Shown one piece after another: positions 11,733 to 21,978 of a DNA stretch of 64,000 nt. The notes under the pieces are model-generated. The model was not told the origin of the DNA, ran no database searches, and saw only the letters and a program-made list of their open reading frames with translations. The stretch covers positions 3,782,001 through 3,846,000 of the forward strand of contig NC_003283.11 of the NCBI RefSeq assembly GCF_000002985.6, given 5' to 3'. The stretch is from Caenorhabditis elegans (lineage: Eukaryota > Nematoda > Chromadorea > Rhabditida > Rhabditidae). The stretch's first letter is position 1. The number at the start of each line of letters is the position of its first letter. A program made the position numbers and the translations under genes.

Positions 11733-12793
11733 TTAGATTTGATTGAATATGAACCGATTGTATAGTTTGAATAATGGAAATAAACGAGTTCTTCTTTTTT
11801 TTTATCTCTGGATGGAAGTGCTTGCAGTAACCTCATAAAATCATTTTTTAGAAGGATCGAATAATTTTCAGTTTTTGACAAAATGAAAAATTGAAAAATG
11901 GGAAGTTTGCCAGTTTTGAGAAATTGAAAATTGTCGTTTTTCAATATTGAATTTTTCGATTTTCAAAGTACCACAAAACAAAAAACTTCCGTTTTCAAGA
12001 TTTCGAGTTTCGAGTAATCGAAAAATATAATTTTTCGTTTTTAGATTTTTGAGAAATTGAACATTTCCGTTTTTCGGTTTTTCGAAAAATAGCGTAAATT
12101 TTGAGCGATTTTTCCGGAAAATTCTGGATTTTGAATTAAAAAAACGAAAATTTTCGTTTTTCCATTTTTCGAAAAAAAAGTATTACAAAAATGTTCTACG
12201 TGTTATTTCCTATTATGAGAAAATTGTTTAAGCACCCGACATTTTATAGGGCATTTTTTTAGAGTCCCTTATCCTTGCTAAACCGTGATACGTCGGCTGC
12301 TATTACTTTGTTCGAAGTGGACTTAGGAATATGCATTTTCTGATTTTCAAAATGCTGAATTTACAACAAAAAAAAGCACTCTCTCCGCTATCAACTGCTC
12401 AAACTGTGCAAGCGAGATGTCGGCTGCTTTCACTTTTATTGAAAATCGACTCGAATTATATTTTTATTGGTTTTTTGCTTGTGCTTGATGTTAAAAAGGT
12501 ATCAAAAACTGAAGGATCTGCAAAACAAAACAGTTAGTCACGAAAACATCTACCGGGCGTCTGGACAAAAAAAAAGACAATTTCGGCTTCTAACTTGACC
12601 TTTAACTTGTTCCTATTGCACATTGACAGATATTTCAGCTCACTGGGCGATTTCTACTCAGTAATTTCCTGCTGAATTATTTAAAAATCATATTTTCACA
12701 AATTTATGCAAAATGTATACACTTCTACGCCCACCCGACATCTTTTTTGTGCGGCGATCAATTATTTTCCAATTGCAAGTCTCTTCAAAAAAT
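11733..12793. other. Intergenic region between peroxidase and ferroportin genes
   Basis: About 1 kb. It starts with the peroxidase 3' end, then AT-rich sequence with many GAAAAATTGAAAATTTTCG-like words. Two copies of the GTCGGCTGCT word (12291 and 12419 areas) belong to the dispersed GCAGCCGACA family. No gene is supported. Confidence 0.55.
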
Positions 12794-13226
12794 ATGATCT
12801 CAAATCACAATGTTCTTCTTTACGCGGCCTATACTTCCACATGCCTTGTGAGTTTTTTTGGATCTACAGTATTAAACAAACTACAACGTTACACTACAAA
12901 CTACAATGCGAACACGACAAACTACAAAATAGACACTACAAATAAACCAATAACATTTTAGGAATACCGTGCCTGGTCGTTTTTTGTCACAATAGTCCTA
13001 GAATCAATTGGCGGGATGTTTTTTGTGTCGATTGGCCAAGTTTCGGAAAGTTCGCTGCAAATGGTATTTGGAGGTGTTTTGGGGCAGTTTATAGACAAAA
13101 TTTGCAGGAAAAAAGGTTAAGGTTTTGAAATAAAACATTTGAATTTCATATTTCAGCCATCATCATGGTCATGTTTTTCAATAACTTTAGTATTCTTCTC
13201 CAAGTTATCTTATTAGTTGGTAAGTA

Positions 13227-14468
13227 TCAGGTTGTCCCATAAGTTTTTGTACTTTTTTTCAAATATTTTTCCAAAACTTCTAGAAAGTTTTAAAATTTTT
13301 TCATCGTAGGTCGTGTCAAGGTCGGGTCGTCCCCTTTCAGAAAAGATTCATTTCATCCATTTCTACTTTGCCACGATGACAATCATCAAACTTGAACGTC
13401 GAGACGTTAGATTGCTTCTTCTTTATGAATTTCGTCTTGGTCATTCAGCAATGGAAGCGGAACGAAACATATGCGGTGCGATGGGTGAGGGAGCACTCTC
13501 TTATAATACAGCAAAGAGTTGGTTTCAAAAGTTCAAGAACGGCGACTTCAGTCTCGAAGAAATAGAACGTTCTGGGCGACCGGTAGAGTTAAATGAAGAA
13601 GACCTAGTGAAGCTGGTGGAGGAAGAGCCTCGTCTTAGTCTTCGTGAAATGGAAGAGAAGCTTGAGTGTTGTCATAGCACAATTGCACGTCACTTGGGTC
13701 GCCTTGGTTTTACTTCAAAACTTGGAACTTGGGTGCCTCATGAACTTTCGGCATCACAGAAGCTCACTCGGGTCAACGTTTGTACTCAACTTCTAACTTT
13801 TCGTCGAAAGTTCGATTGGCTGAACAATCTGGTTACTGGAGATGAGAAGTGGGTGCTCTATGTTAACCATTCCAGAAAACGTCAATGGCTTCCGATCGGT
13901 GAGAAAGGAATACCGACGCCAAAGCCTGATCTTCACCCAAAAAAGATTATGATCTGTGTCTGGTGGGGTGTTCAAGGACCCGTGCACTGGGAATTGTTGC
14001 CAACTAATAAAACTATCACTGCTGATTACTATTGTGCCCAATTGGACCGAGTTGCAGAAAAGACCAACGGAAAATATGAAAAACTATATTTTCTTCACGA
14101 TAATGCTAGGCCTCATGTCGCCAAGAAGACTTTCCAAAAGCTGCAAGATCTTGGTTGGACTGTTTTACCGCATCCACCATATTCTCCAGATCTTGCACCA
14201 ACCGACTACCATTTGTTTTTGTCTCTCAGTGACTACATGCGCGACAAGCAATTCGACGACGAAGAGCATCTCAAAACTGAACTCTCCACTTTCTTCTCAT
14301 CGCGTTCGCCGGATTTCTTCTCCCGTGGCATCATGATGTTACCTAGTAAATGGCAACAAGTGGTGGACACTAATGGTGAATACTTGTGTGAATAGTACTA
14401 CTTGTCGCTTGAGAGAAATAAATTTTTTTCAAAAAAAAAATAGTACAAAAACTTATGGGACAACCTGA
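13227..14468 (+). mobile_element. Full-length mariner transposon, 1242 bp
   Basis: Both ends carry the same 27-bp terminal inverted repeat, beginning TCAGGTTGTCCCATAAG and ending at TGTACT, with no mismatch. The element is flanked by TA on each side (13225-13226 and 14469-14470), the expected target duplication. It lies in ferroportin intron 3, five bases after the GTAAG donor, in the same orientation as the host gene. Removing it leaves an intron of about 53 nt, a normal nematode size. Intact ends plus an intact ORF suggest a recent or still mobilisable insertion. Confidence 0.96.
13376..14395 (+). CDS. Mariner transposase, 339 aa, apparently intact
   Basis: Cuts and reinserts the surrounding element at TA dinucleotides. 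The ATG at 13376 (MTIIKLERRD) is the first ATG in the frame; the open frame extends slightly upstream only from a GTG. The N-terminal half has two helix-turn-helix regions, including FKNGDFSLEEIERSGRP and the LSLREMEEKLECCHSTIARHL segment. The catalytic triad is present: VTGDEKW, LHDNARPH, and TDYHLF with 34 residues between the second and third Asp (D34D, the mariner signature). Length is close to the usual 340-350 aa and there is no internal stop. It belongs to the mariner branch rather than Tc1 (D34E). Confidence 0.95.
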   Translation: MTIIKLERRDVRLLLLYEFRLGHSAMEAERNICGAMGEGALSYNTAKSWFQKFKNGDFSLEEIERSGRPVELNEEDLVKLVEEEPRLSLREMEEKLECCHSTIARHLGRLGFTSKLGTWVPHELSASQKLTRVNVCTQLLTFRRKFDWLNNLVTGDEKWVLYVNHSRKRQWLPIGEKGIPTPKPDLHPKKIMICVWWGVQGPVHWELLPTNKTITADYYCAQLDRVAEKTNGKYEKLYFLHDNARPHVAKKTFQKLQDLGWTVLPHPPYSPDLAPTDYHLFLSLSDYMRDKQFDDEEHLKTELSTFFSSRSPDFFSRGIMMLPSKWQQVVDTNGEYLCE

Positions 14469-14905
14469 TAGTTTAAAATACCTAGCTACTATCGAAAAAC
14501 CAAGATTTTGTTCCAGTTTGTAAATCAGAAAATCAAGTTCCCGCTCTTTTATATCTCGCAATTCTCTTTGGAGCAATCAACCGATTATTTCTCAACGCGG
14601 AAAAGTCGATGATTGCCAGAGACTGGGTGGTGGCGTTGAATGGTAAAAATGAGCTGAGCAGGCAGAATGCAATGCTCACTGGATTCGATCAACTGCTGAA
14701 TATTTTGTCGCCAATTGTTGTCGGGGTAAACAAAAAACAAATATATAATTTTTTAGTCTTTGAAAATTGGTTTAGAATTAATTTTAAAAAAATCGAGAAA
14801 AAATTTAATTTTCATTTTCTTTAAAAAAAATTTTTTTTTTGAAAAAACCGGATTATTTTTGCAAAAATAGTATTGCATTTAAGGTTGAAATAGTAGCTAC
14901 GTTGA

Positions 14906-15091
14906 CACGTGGTACCAGACTGTCCCATTACAATTTGATCCACAAAAAATTAGGGGTTTTTTGGCCCAAAAGATTTGATGTCAGGACGTTCTTTACTAGG
15001 CGACACGAGTTGAGAACTCTGCGTCTCTTCTCCCGCATTTTTCGGAGATCTACATTGATCAAACCGAAATGAGGCACACTGACATCACGTG
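14906..15091. repeat. Palindromic MITE-like element, copy 2
   Basis: Starts CACGTGGTACCAGACTGTCC and ends TGACATCACGTG, with the internal CTGCGTCTCTTCTCCCGC mark. It lies in ferroportin intron 4 (14726-15298). Same family as the copies at 10166, 31507 and 55847. Confidence 0.8.
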
Positions 15092-16608
15092 CGTTGATTA
15101 AAAAGTTTTTGAACAAATTTTTTTCCTAAGTTTGAAATCGGACAGAAGCCTGAAGAAAGTTGCTCTGAGTTAAAACACTTTTTAGCGAGGTGCCAAATAG
15201 TTGACTACATACATTTACACAATTGAAAAAAATCAGAATGCAACAAAAAAGTTACAAATTTTGATTCGGAACCCCTTTAAAAAAATCAAAATTTTCAGAC
15301 ATTGCTCACCAAATTTGGAATGCATCAAACCCTCATCGTGTTTGGAATTTACTCGATGTTATCTCTTTTTTCAAAACTTATATTTCTGAGTTTAACATAC
15401 AATCAAAATGTCTCTCTGCAAAATCGCCAAGAAGGATATTGCAGTCTACCAATTTCTGACGAGGAACCACTTTTCAAACCTTCAAAGCCACGAGGAGTTA
15501 TTTCCACTTACTGGAAACAGACAACATTCTGCGCTGCATTTGGCATAGCTCTGTTCTACAAAACAGTGATGGGATTTGATAATTTAGCAGTTGGCTACGC
15601 AACAAGTGCCTCTGATCTCTCAGTAATCACTATTGGAGCTCTAAAATCTTATGGAGCAGTCGCAGGGATGGTCGGAGTGATTTCTTACGCTTTTCTTGAA
15701 AAACGAATCGGAATAATTTAATTCTGGATACGTTGGCTTGGCGATTCAACAAGTATTCTCACTGATCGCAGTGCTTACTATTTGGATGCCCGGTTCCCCT
15801 ATGGATTTTACAGGAAATGAACCGAAGACTAGTGGTCCAAGCGTTCTCATTTTTCTTATTGCTATCGCAACTTCTCGTTTCGGTAAGTATAATAGTTGAG
15901 AAAATGTAGAAACTTTTATTGTCAGGAATCGTTAAAAAATACAGATTTGAAACTTGCGCATAAATTACATGTACTTATGATTTTATGAATAGGCTTCACC
16001 GTAGGTAGATATGAGGTAGGCATGTAGGCAAGGTGGAATGAAGTGGGCACGCAGGTGTGAAGCGCAAGCGAAGTTGTATGAGATACAAACTTAGGCAGGC
16101 TACATAGTAGGTACGAAGGTAGGCAGGCTACGAGGTAGGTACGTAGGTAGGCAGGCATACACACGTACGACTGAAGACGTGCCTGCATATTTCTTGCCGG
16201 TTTTCAAATAAAACCATGTTAAATTGTATATTGCGCTAGATAAAATGAAATCTTTGTTTGCTCTGAGATTTTGGAAAACCCTCTGGAATTTGAGTAAATC
16301 TAAATTCTACCCTAAAACAAAATTACTTCATTTTTTTCATTGCCAGGTCTCTGGTGCCTGGACATGGCAGTGACGCACTCAATGCAAATCCACGTACCCG
16401 AAACCGAACGAAATACAGTTTTCGGATTCCACATGGCACTGTGTCAAACGTTCTCGGTGCCGAAGGAGCTGCTTGTCATCATGTTTCCCCAGGCATCACA
16501 TTTTGCTCTTTACATAGTTTCCTCATATTTTTGTGTGCTTCTAGGCCAATTTTTCTTTTATTTGTATGCAAAGAATATTAATGAATAGTGAACATGGAAA
16601 AAAATCAG

Positions 16609-18478
16609 TTAGTTTTGGTGAATGCCGCGCTGTTCGAGTCCTTTGTAGTGTGAGTTGTTGGGTTTGATTTCTGAAATTTTTAAAATTAATCTTGATCGTC
16701 TAAGCGTCCTTCTGCTCACCTTCAAACCAATTTTTTTCATTATTCCATTTCTAATAGTCTTATTCAGGCAGAGATAAATAATCGCCGGGGCTCCATGTCC
16801 AAACTGCCAAAAGCTGTGTCCAACAATGATAAGCCAGAAGGGAACATCGATGAAGTTCATGATGACATAGATAATTGAAGCGATCTGGTTGATTGCACAA
16901 ATCATTGCAGACTGGATGAATATTTGGGTGCTCATTTTGTTCGACTTTGAGGATCCGCCGTTCGACACTTGCTTCAGCTTCCTGCCGAGCACAAAACAAA
17001 ACGAGACGTACAAGAGACATGTGAGGCCGACTACGAGAAAGTTGTTGACACCGTGAGGGATGTTTGCGTACTGAAATATAGTTTGAGTGGCTTTATCGTA
17101 ATCCGATTTCCTACAGTAATCATTAATATTAACGCACAAGGGCTTCCATGGAAGGCAGGCGCGGTTTCATGGCATGAAGCCTGCCTGAAACCTACCCGCC
17201 TTACTACTCGTCTTGATTTTGCATTGCGACATGAAATATAAGGCTTGTGTGTTTGCATCACTACTGCAAGAAGTGTGCAGCGGCCGACACTTTTTGGGTT
17301 TTGCGCTGCACTCAATGTCTCGCATTGCATTATAATGGTCGCAGAGTTAGGCAGGGGGCCACTAGGCAGGCGTGGTAGGCGTTTTGGAAATCCTACAAAG
17401 TACTATAATGTCAGTCATAACTTAGCAGCCGACATCGATCTAGGTCCGCGAAAACTCTAACATCTAAAAAAACTGGTTTTTACTTACCTCATCAGTTCTG
17501 TTCACAAAAATCATGGGATCAAAAAACCACGTGTGATATTTTGACGAAAATACGATTGGCGGTGTGAAAATCGCAAAATAACATCCGTAGCCAATAGCGA
17601 AGCCCATGAAAATGTAGGTGCGACAGCCTTCGAACAAAAATGCGGCCAGCGTTGGTTTGGCCAGCTCCAGCAAGCGGTTAATCACTAGCGACATTGCGAT
17701 AATGCACGAGCAACACCAAAGACTCAAACCAGCCGATCCAGCAATGTAGATCAGGTTCGGATAAGTACAGTACACCGCACCTTTGTAGGCTAGGAATCCG
17801 GTGATGATTGAGTTGACCCAGAGAGCGAGCATATCCACCGATGCAAGGAAGATCATGATTTTGAAGCAAGACATTCGCATGTTCTCTTTTTCAAAGAGCA
17901 CCGAAAGAATAGGAATGTAGAGTAACTGAAATGCCTCAATTGAATATATTTTCCCAAGTTCGGAGTTCAACTCACATTGAACACTAGTCCATACGTCATA
18001 TCTGCCAGGCCATAGAGTGGACGGCGTACTCCATCCCGTTCCGACCATTCTTCAGGAGTATGAGCACTGAAAAATGACTTGCAGCCTTTTAGATATGAAT
18101 TTTCTACAACTTTTTAGGGATTCTACATTGCATTTTCAGTTAGAAGAATTTCCTAGATTTTGTTTTATTGAAATAACTGAAATCTGGAATTTTCAAAATC
18201 AGCAGAATCTGGAACTAAAGAGGAATAAAAACTGGAAAAAAACAGAGTGGGTTTCGTGCACTGCTCTACAGAATGCGCGGGTCATGAGGTCGTAGGAAGT
18301 AGCCATAAGGCAGGCGAGGTAGGCGAGGCAGGCCTTTCTGCCACCTGAACAGTGGCTCTGCTGTTTAATCAGTTTAAAAGTTCAAATATCAGTGAAAAAT
18401 AGTTTACCTATGTAAACCCTACCTGCAATTGTACAATGGGATCTCCGCAATCGAGCCGTACTTGAAGATGTTGTTCAT
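16609..18478 (-). CDS. Serpentine chemoreceptor, class T (srt-type), 348 aa
   Basis: Exons on the minus strand: 18478-18423, 18066-17976, 17925-17488 and 17070-16609; phases 2, 0 and 0 all close. Family marks are the N-terminal MNNIFKYGSIAEIPLYNC, then DGVRRPLYGLADMTYGLVFN leading into TM1, LYIPILSVLF, SCFKIMIFLASVDMLALWVN (TM2) and the C-terminal PAIIYLCLNKTIRNG (TM7). These match the nematode-specific srt group, thought to act as chemosensory receptors in ciliated neurons. Introns 1 and 3 contain CAGGCAGGC-type repeats. Its 3' end lies only 20 bp from the convergent ferroportin stop codon, so the 3' UTRs must overlap or be very short. Confidence 0.9.
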
Positions 18479-18865
18479 TGCTGCGAACTATCTTAAAAAT
18501 TCCGACAACACTGACTCAAAAACCCACGATATTTATACCATGTGTACCGTAATCCCGTATCAACTCAAAAATACGTCCTATTTCAGGCGGGATTAGGTGC
18601 CATGCGTACTCACTTTCATTGTTTTTTTGGTGAGATTAGACGACTGAATTATTCACATTTTGATTTTTTTTTTTTGAGAAATGAGAAATAAAAGATCTAT
18701 TGAATTGGACAGGCTGGAGATTGAAGATCGGTAGTAATGACGTTTGATGTTTGGATATTACTCAAAGTGTGTTCATTTCATATGATGATTAATATTTATT
18801 AGAGAAATAAGTACGCGGCGAGAGATCCAATTTTATGACAGATCATTGAAACAGAATTAAAAATT

Positions 18866-21444
18866 TCAGGCATGTCTCCTGCTCAAAACCGGCTCAAACT
18901 TTCTCGGAGTTATCCCCTTCGATTTGTCGAGCGATGGAAGACCGGAGGATCCTGGTGAGATGTGATACCTGTTCAAAAAGTTGGCAATGAAAAGGAACAG
19001 CTCCATTCGAGCAAGTCCTTCTCCGAGGCATTGCCGTTTTCCGATTGAGAATGGAATGAGTTGTTCGATTTTAACCAGCTTCCCATTGTCATCGATGAAT
19101 CTATCCGGGTTGAAAGTATAGGGGTCAGGGAAGATCTGAAAATTAAAAGAAAATTATTTTCTAGAGACAGTTACAGAGTTTGGCAGGGCTGTTATAAAGG
19201 ATAAAGAGGACGGTTGTCCGCTGTCGCGCGCGCAAAAAAATCACGATGTTAAGGTGGAGTATTCTTTCAAATTCAAGGTCTGAAGCAGCGATGGGATGCA
19301 ATTGCTGTTTAGCAAATTGACAAATTGCCGGTTTGCCGATTTGCCGGAATTTGTCTTTTTTTGAAATTTTTTTCCCGTTTTTAAAAAAATAATTTCATAC
19401 AATTATGCGTACAATTTTGCCGATTAAAATTGAAAATATGGAATTTCCAAACAAAAAAATGGAGAACAACAATTTGTCGAAAATTTTCGGCATGTGCCAT
19501 GTTTCCGTCAATTTCGGCAGATCGGCGGTCTGCCGAATTTGTCGAATTTCAGGAAATTTCCAATTCCAGCAATTTTCCAATTTGCCGATTTGCCGGAATT
19601 TTCAATTCCAGAAATTTGCCGATTTGCCGGAATTGTCAATTCCAGAAATTTGCCGATTTACCAATTTGCTGATTTGTCAATTGGCCAATTTAACGGAAAA
19701 AAATCGTTTGTCGCCAAAATTACGTCTGAGATCTGTCAAAATTTGACCAAGACTCGACCACTTTTCCTAATTTGAGCAGTAAAACTTTTGTCTGACTCAC
19801 TCGTATGATAATGGGCGTAGATCTCCTTTAAGGCACATTACACGCTTTTTAAGCAGTCCCTAATGTACACTCTAAGTGAATTTAAAAACAATACCTTCTC
19901 ATCATACATAACTGTGCTGATCTGCGCAACGACTCCAGTCCCCTTTTTCACTGAATAACCATTGATAACAGTGTCCTTTGTTGTACAATGCAACAGGTTC
20001 AGCGGCACAATATTCCCACATCTCTGAGCCTCATTGATCACCGCATTCATATATGGTAGGTCATTCTTATCAGCTGTTGTCACCAATCTACCACCTCCCA
20101 CCACCTTATCCATTTCCTCCTGCATTTTTTCTTGAACTCCCGGAGTATTCATAATGTAGCAGATGGTCCAGTTAATTGTGATAATAGTGGTAGATAAGCC
20201 TGCCGTCCATAAATCTAGGCAATTATTCGAAAGTTGCTTATCACAAAACAACTCGAATTCTCCTTGAGCCTTTTGCTTCTTCTGCTCTTTCAGGTAGGCT
20301 TCGGCATAGTCTAAGCTTTCCTCGGTGTCAAAGTCGATTTTCAGACGGTGATTTTCAATTTGCGAATTGAAAAATTCATAGGAGGTGTCCTTCCAGTAGT
20401 TGAGCCTGAAATCATAAGAAAATAACTTTCAATTATTTTTTTATGCTAACACATCATCCAGCGATTTTCCAGGGAGCAATTTTCCAATCCAGGGCACAAA
20501 AATTTCCACGTAGATCTTCAATGTGGCAAATGCAGTTTCTAGGTACTCCATTAACTCCTTGAGTTTTGTGAATTCTTCCTGTTTAACTCCTTCAAACCGA
20601 TATCCAAAAATAATTTGGTTAATGACATTTGCCACAGCATTATACAGAACCGTTGGAACATCCTGCTCCTCGCCAATATTTTCATCTAATTTTCTGAACA
20701 TGTCTTCAACTTCTATCAAAATTTTTTGCTGCATCAAATCCTTTCCAAGTCCGAAATCCCGAAAAGTGGTGAGAGCAAATCTACGATGGGTGTTCCAAAC
20801 ATGCCCGTTAGTCTGTAGGATGCCATAGATACCTCCACGAATTTTCTCATCAATCGGGTTGTAGTCTTTGTCCTTGTAGGTGTCTGCGTCTCGAATGAAA
20901 GTTTCTTTCAATAAATCATAGGAGCAAATCATGACATATGGGTCTTTGCCTATAAAAATTGCAAAAAATTCTCAAGTTTACAAAACGAATCTCAAAGTTT
21001 CTCGAGTTTATCAGCAAGTACTCTAATGTTCCAAGAGAAACTTTTGGAATATTTTAAATCTTTCTAAAAGTTGTCAGAGCAAAACAGAATTTTCAAAAAT
21101 TTTGTCTGAAAATTGAAAGAATCTATAAAATTTTGAAGTGTTCTATTATGACATTGATAATTTTGTACTACTATTTGCACAGTTAGACAAAATTCTCACT
21201 GACTATACTCCGACTTCAAGGAAAACATAGACTACATACCCATCCAAAACGTGTATGCATCTCCATATTGCTCCTTCAATTTTCCGAATGTCTTATATCC
21301 CGGAATATCGAACAAAGTTGGGAGAGTATTGCCGAACAGTGGGAGAGGAGTAGGTCCCGGTGGTAAATTTCTTCTTTTCCAGTACAAAAGATGGAAAAGG
21401 TAGATGGAAATTCCAGTTAGCACTAGAACAAGTATGAAAAACAT
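18866..21444 (-). CDS. Cytochrome P450, CYP33-type, 494 aa
   Basis: Exons on the minus strand: 21444-21240, 20949-20451, 20405-19895 and 19135-18866, with fully consistent phases. It begins with a membrane anchor (MFFILVLVLTGISIYLFHLL) and the proline hinge NLPPGPTPLPLFGN. Catalytic marks are all present: I-helix AGLSTT (303-308), ExxR as EAQR (360-363), FNPDRF, and the haem-binding FSIGKRQCLGEG with Cys441 as thiolate ligand. The sequence resembles the nematode CYP33 (CYP2-clan) group, ER monooxygenases acting on lipids and xenobiotics. The 759-nt last intron is filled with TTGCCG-type repeats. It has the same orientation as the methyltransferase upstream, but the 534-bp gap argues against an operon. 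Confidence 0.95.
19310..19690. repeat. TTGCCGATTTGCCGG repeat inside P450 intron 3
   Basis: Imperfect direct copies of words like AATTTGCCGATTTGCCGGAA fill the middle of the intron (19136-19894). They keep several frames open by chance, but the translations are repetitive and not protein-like. Confidence 0.7.
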
Positions 21445-21978
21445 GATGAAAACTGAGAAATGGCAAACATTGCCGGCTATTTATTTGGTGAGGACTCGAA
21501 ATTGCATCAGGTGGAAGTATGTGCGAGAAATAGACGACTGAAGAAACCACAAAATACGAAAATATGTTGCGAAATTGGGAGAGGGAGGAGACGCAGGTAT
21601 GAGTCGTATTTTGAGTGTGTCGCTTGAACTTTTGATATTGGGCTCCGTCGTGCTGCTCTTTGATTTTGAAAATTATAAACATATTGCATACAATTACAAA
21701 ACAATTTTTCCACTATATTCCCACTATATTTTACTTTAATTCTTATTAAATTTATTAATTCTTATTAATTATTAATTAATTAATTTCTCATAGATATGTA
21801 TTATATTCTCAGAATCAAAAATCAATGTCAAATAAAAAAAAAACTGTATTTGTTTATTGATATTTATTCATCAGGATCATAATGATACAGTCACAACAAA
21901 GCAGTGAAAATCGGGAAAAAAGATTGAATAAATAGAAAAAAGTATTACAATTATAAAAAAACACTAGCTACAGTTTAT

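Larger units (their letters stand above)
12794..16588 (+). pseudogene. Ferroportin (SLC40) iron exporter gene with a one-base frameshift
   Basis: Six exons: 12794-12847, 12962-13115, 13157-13219, 14517-14725, 15299-15882 and 16347-16588. An in-frame upstream ATG is at 12713. Ferroportin is recognised from VLLY...YRAWSFFVTIVLES (TM1), ARDWVVALNGKNELS...GFDQLLNILSPIVVG (TM5), KTVMGFDNLAVGYATSA (TM7 area), WMPGSPMDF and GLWCLDMAVTH. All phases agree except exon 5: its 584 nt is one base too long. The frame breaks at about 15714-15722, where RIGII is followed by a TAA before the SGYVGLAIQQ frame resumes. The residue aligned with human Asp39 is Tyr, while Asp181 (FDQL) is kept. A mariner sits in intron 3. 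It may be a decaying paralogue, or the extra T could be an error. Confidence 0.83.
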
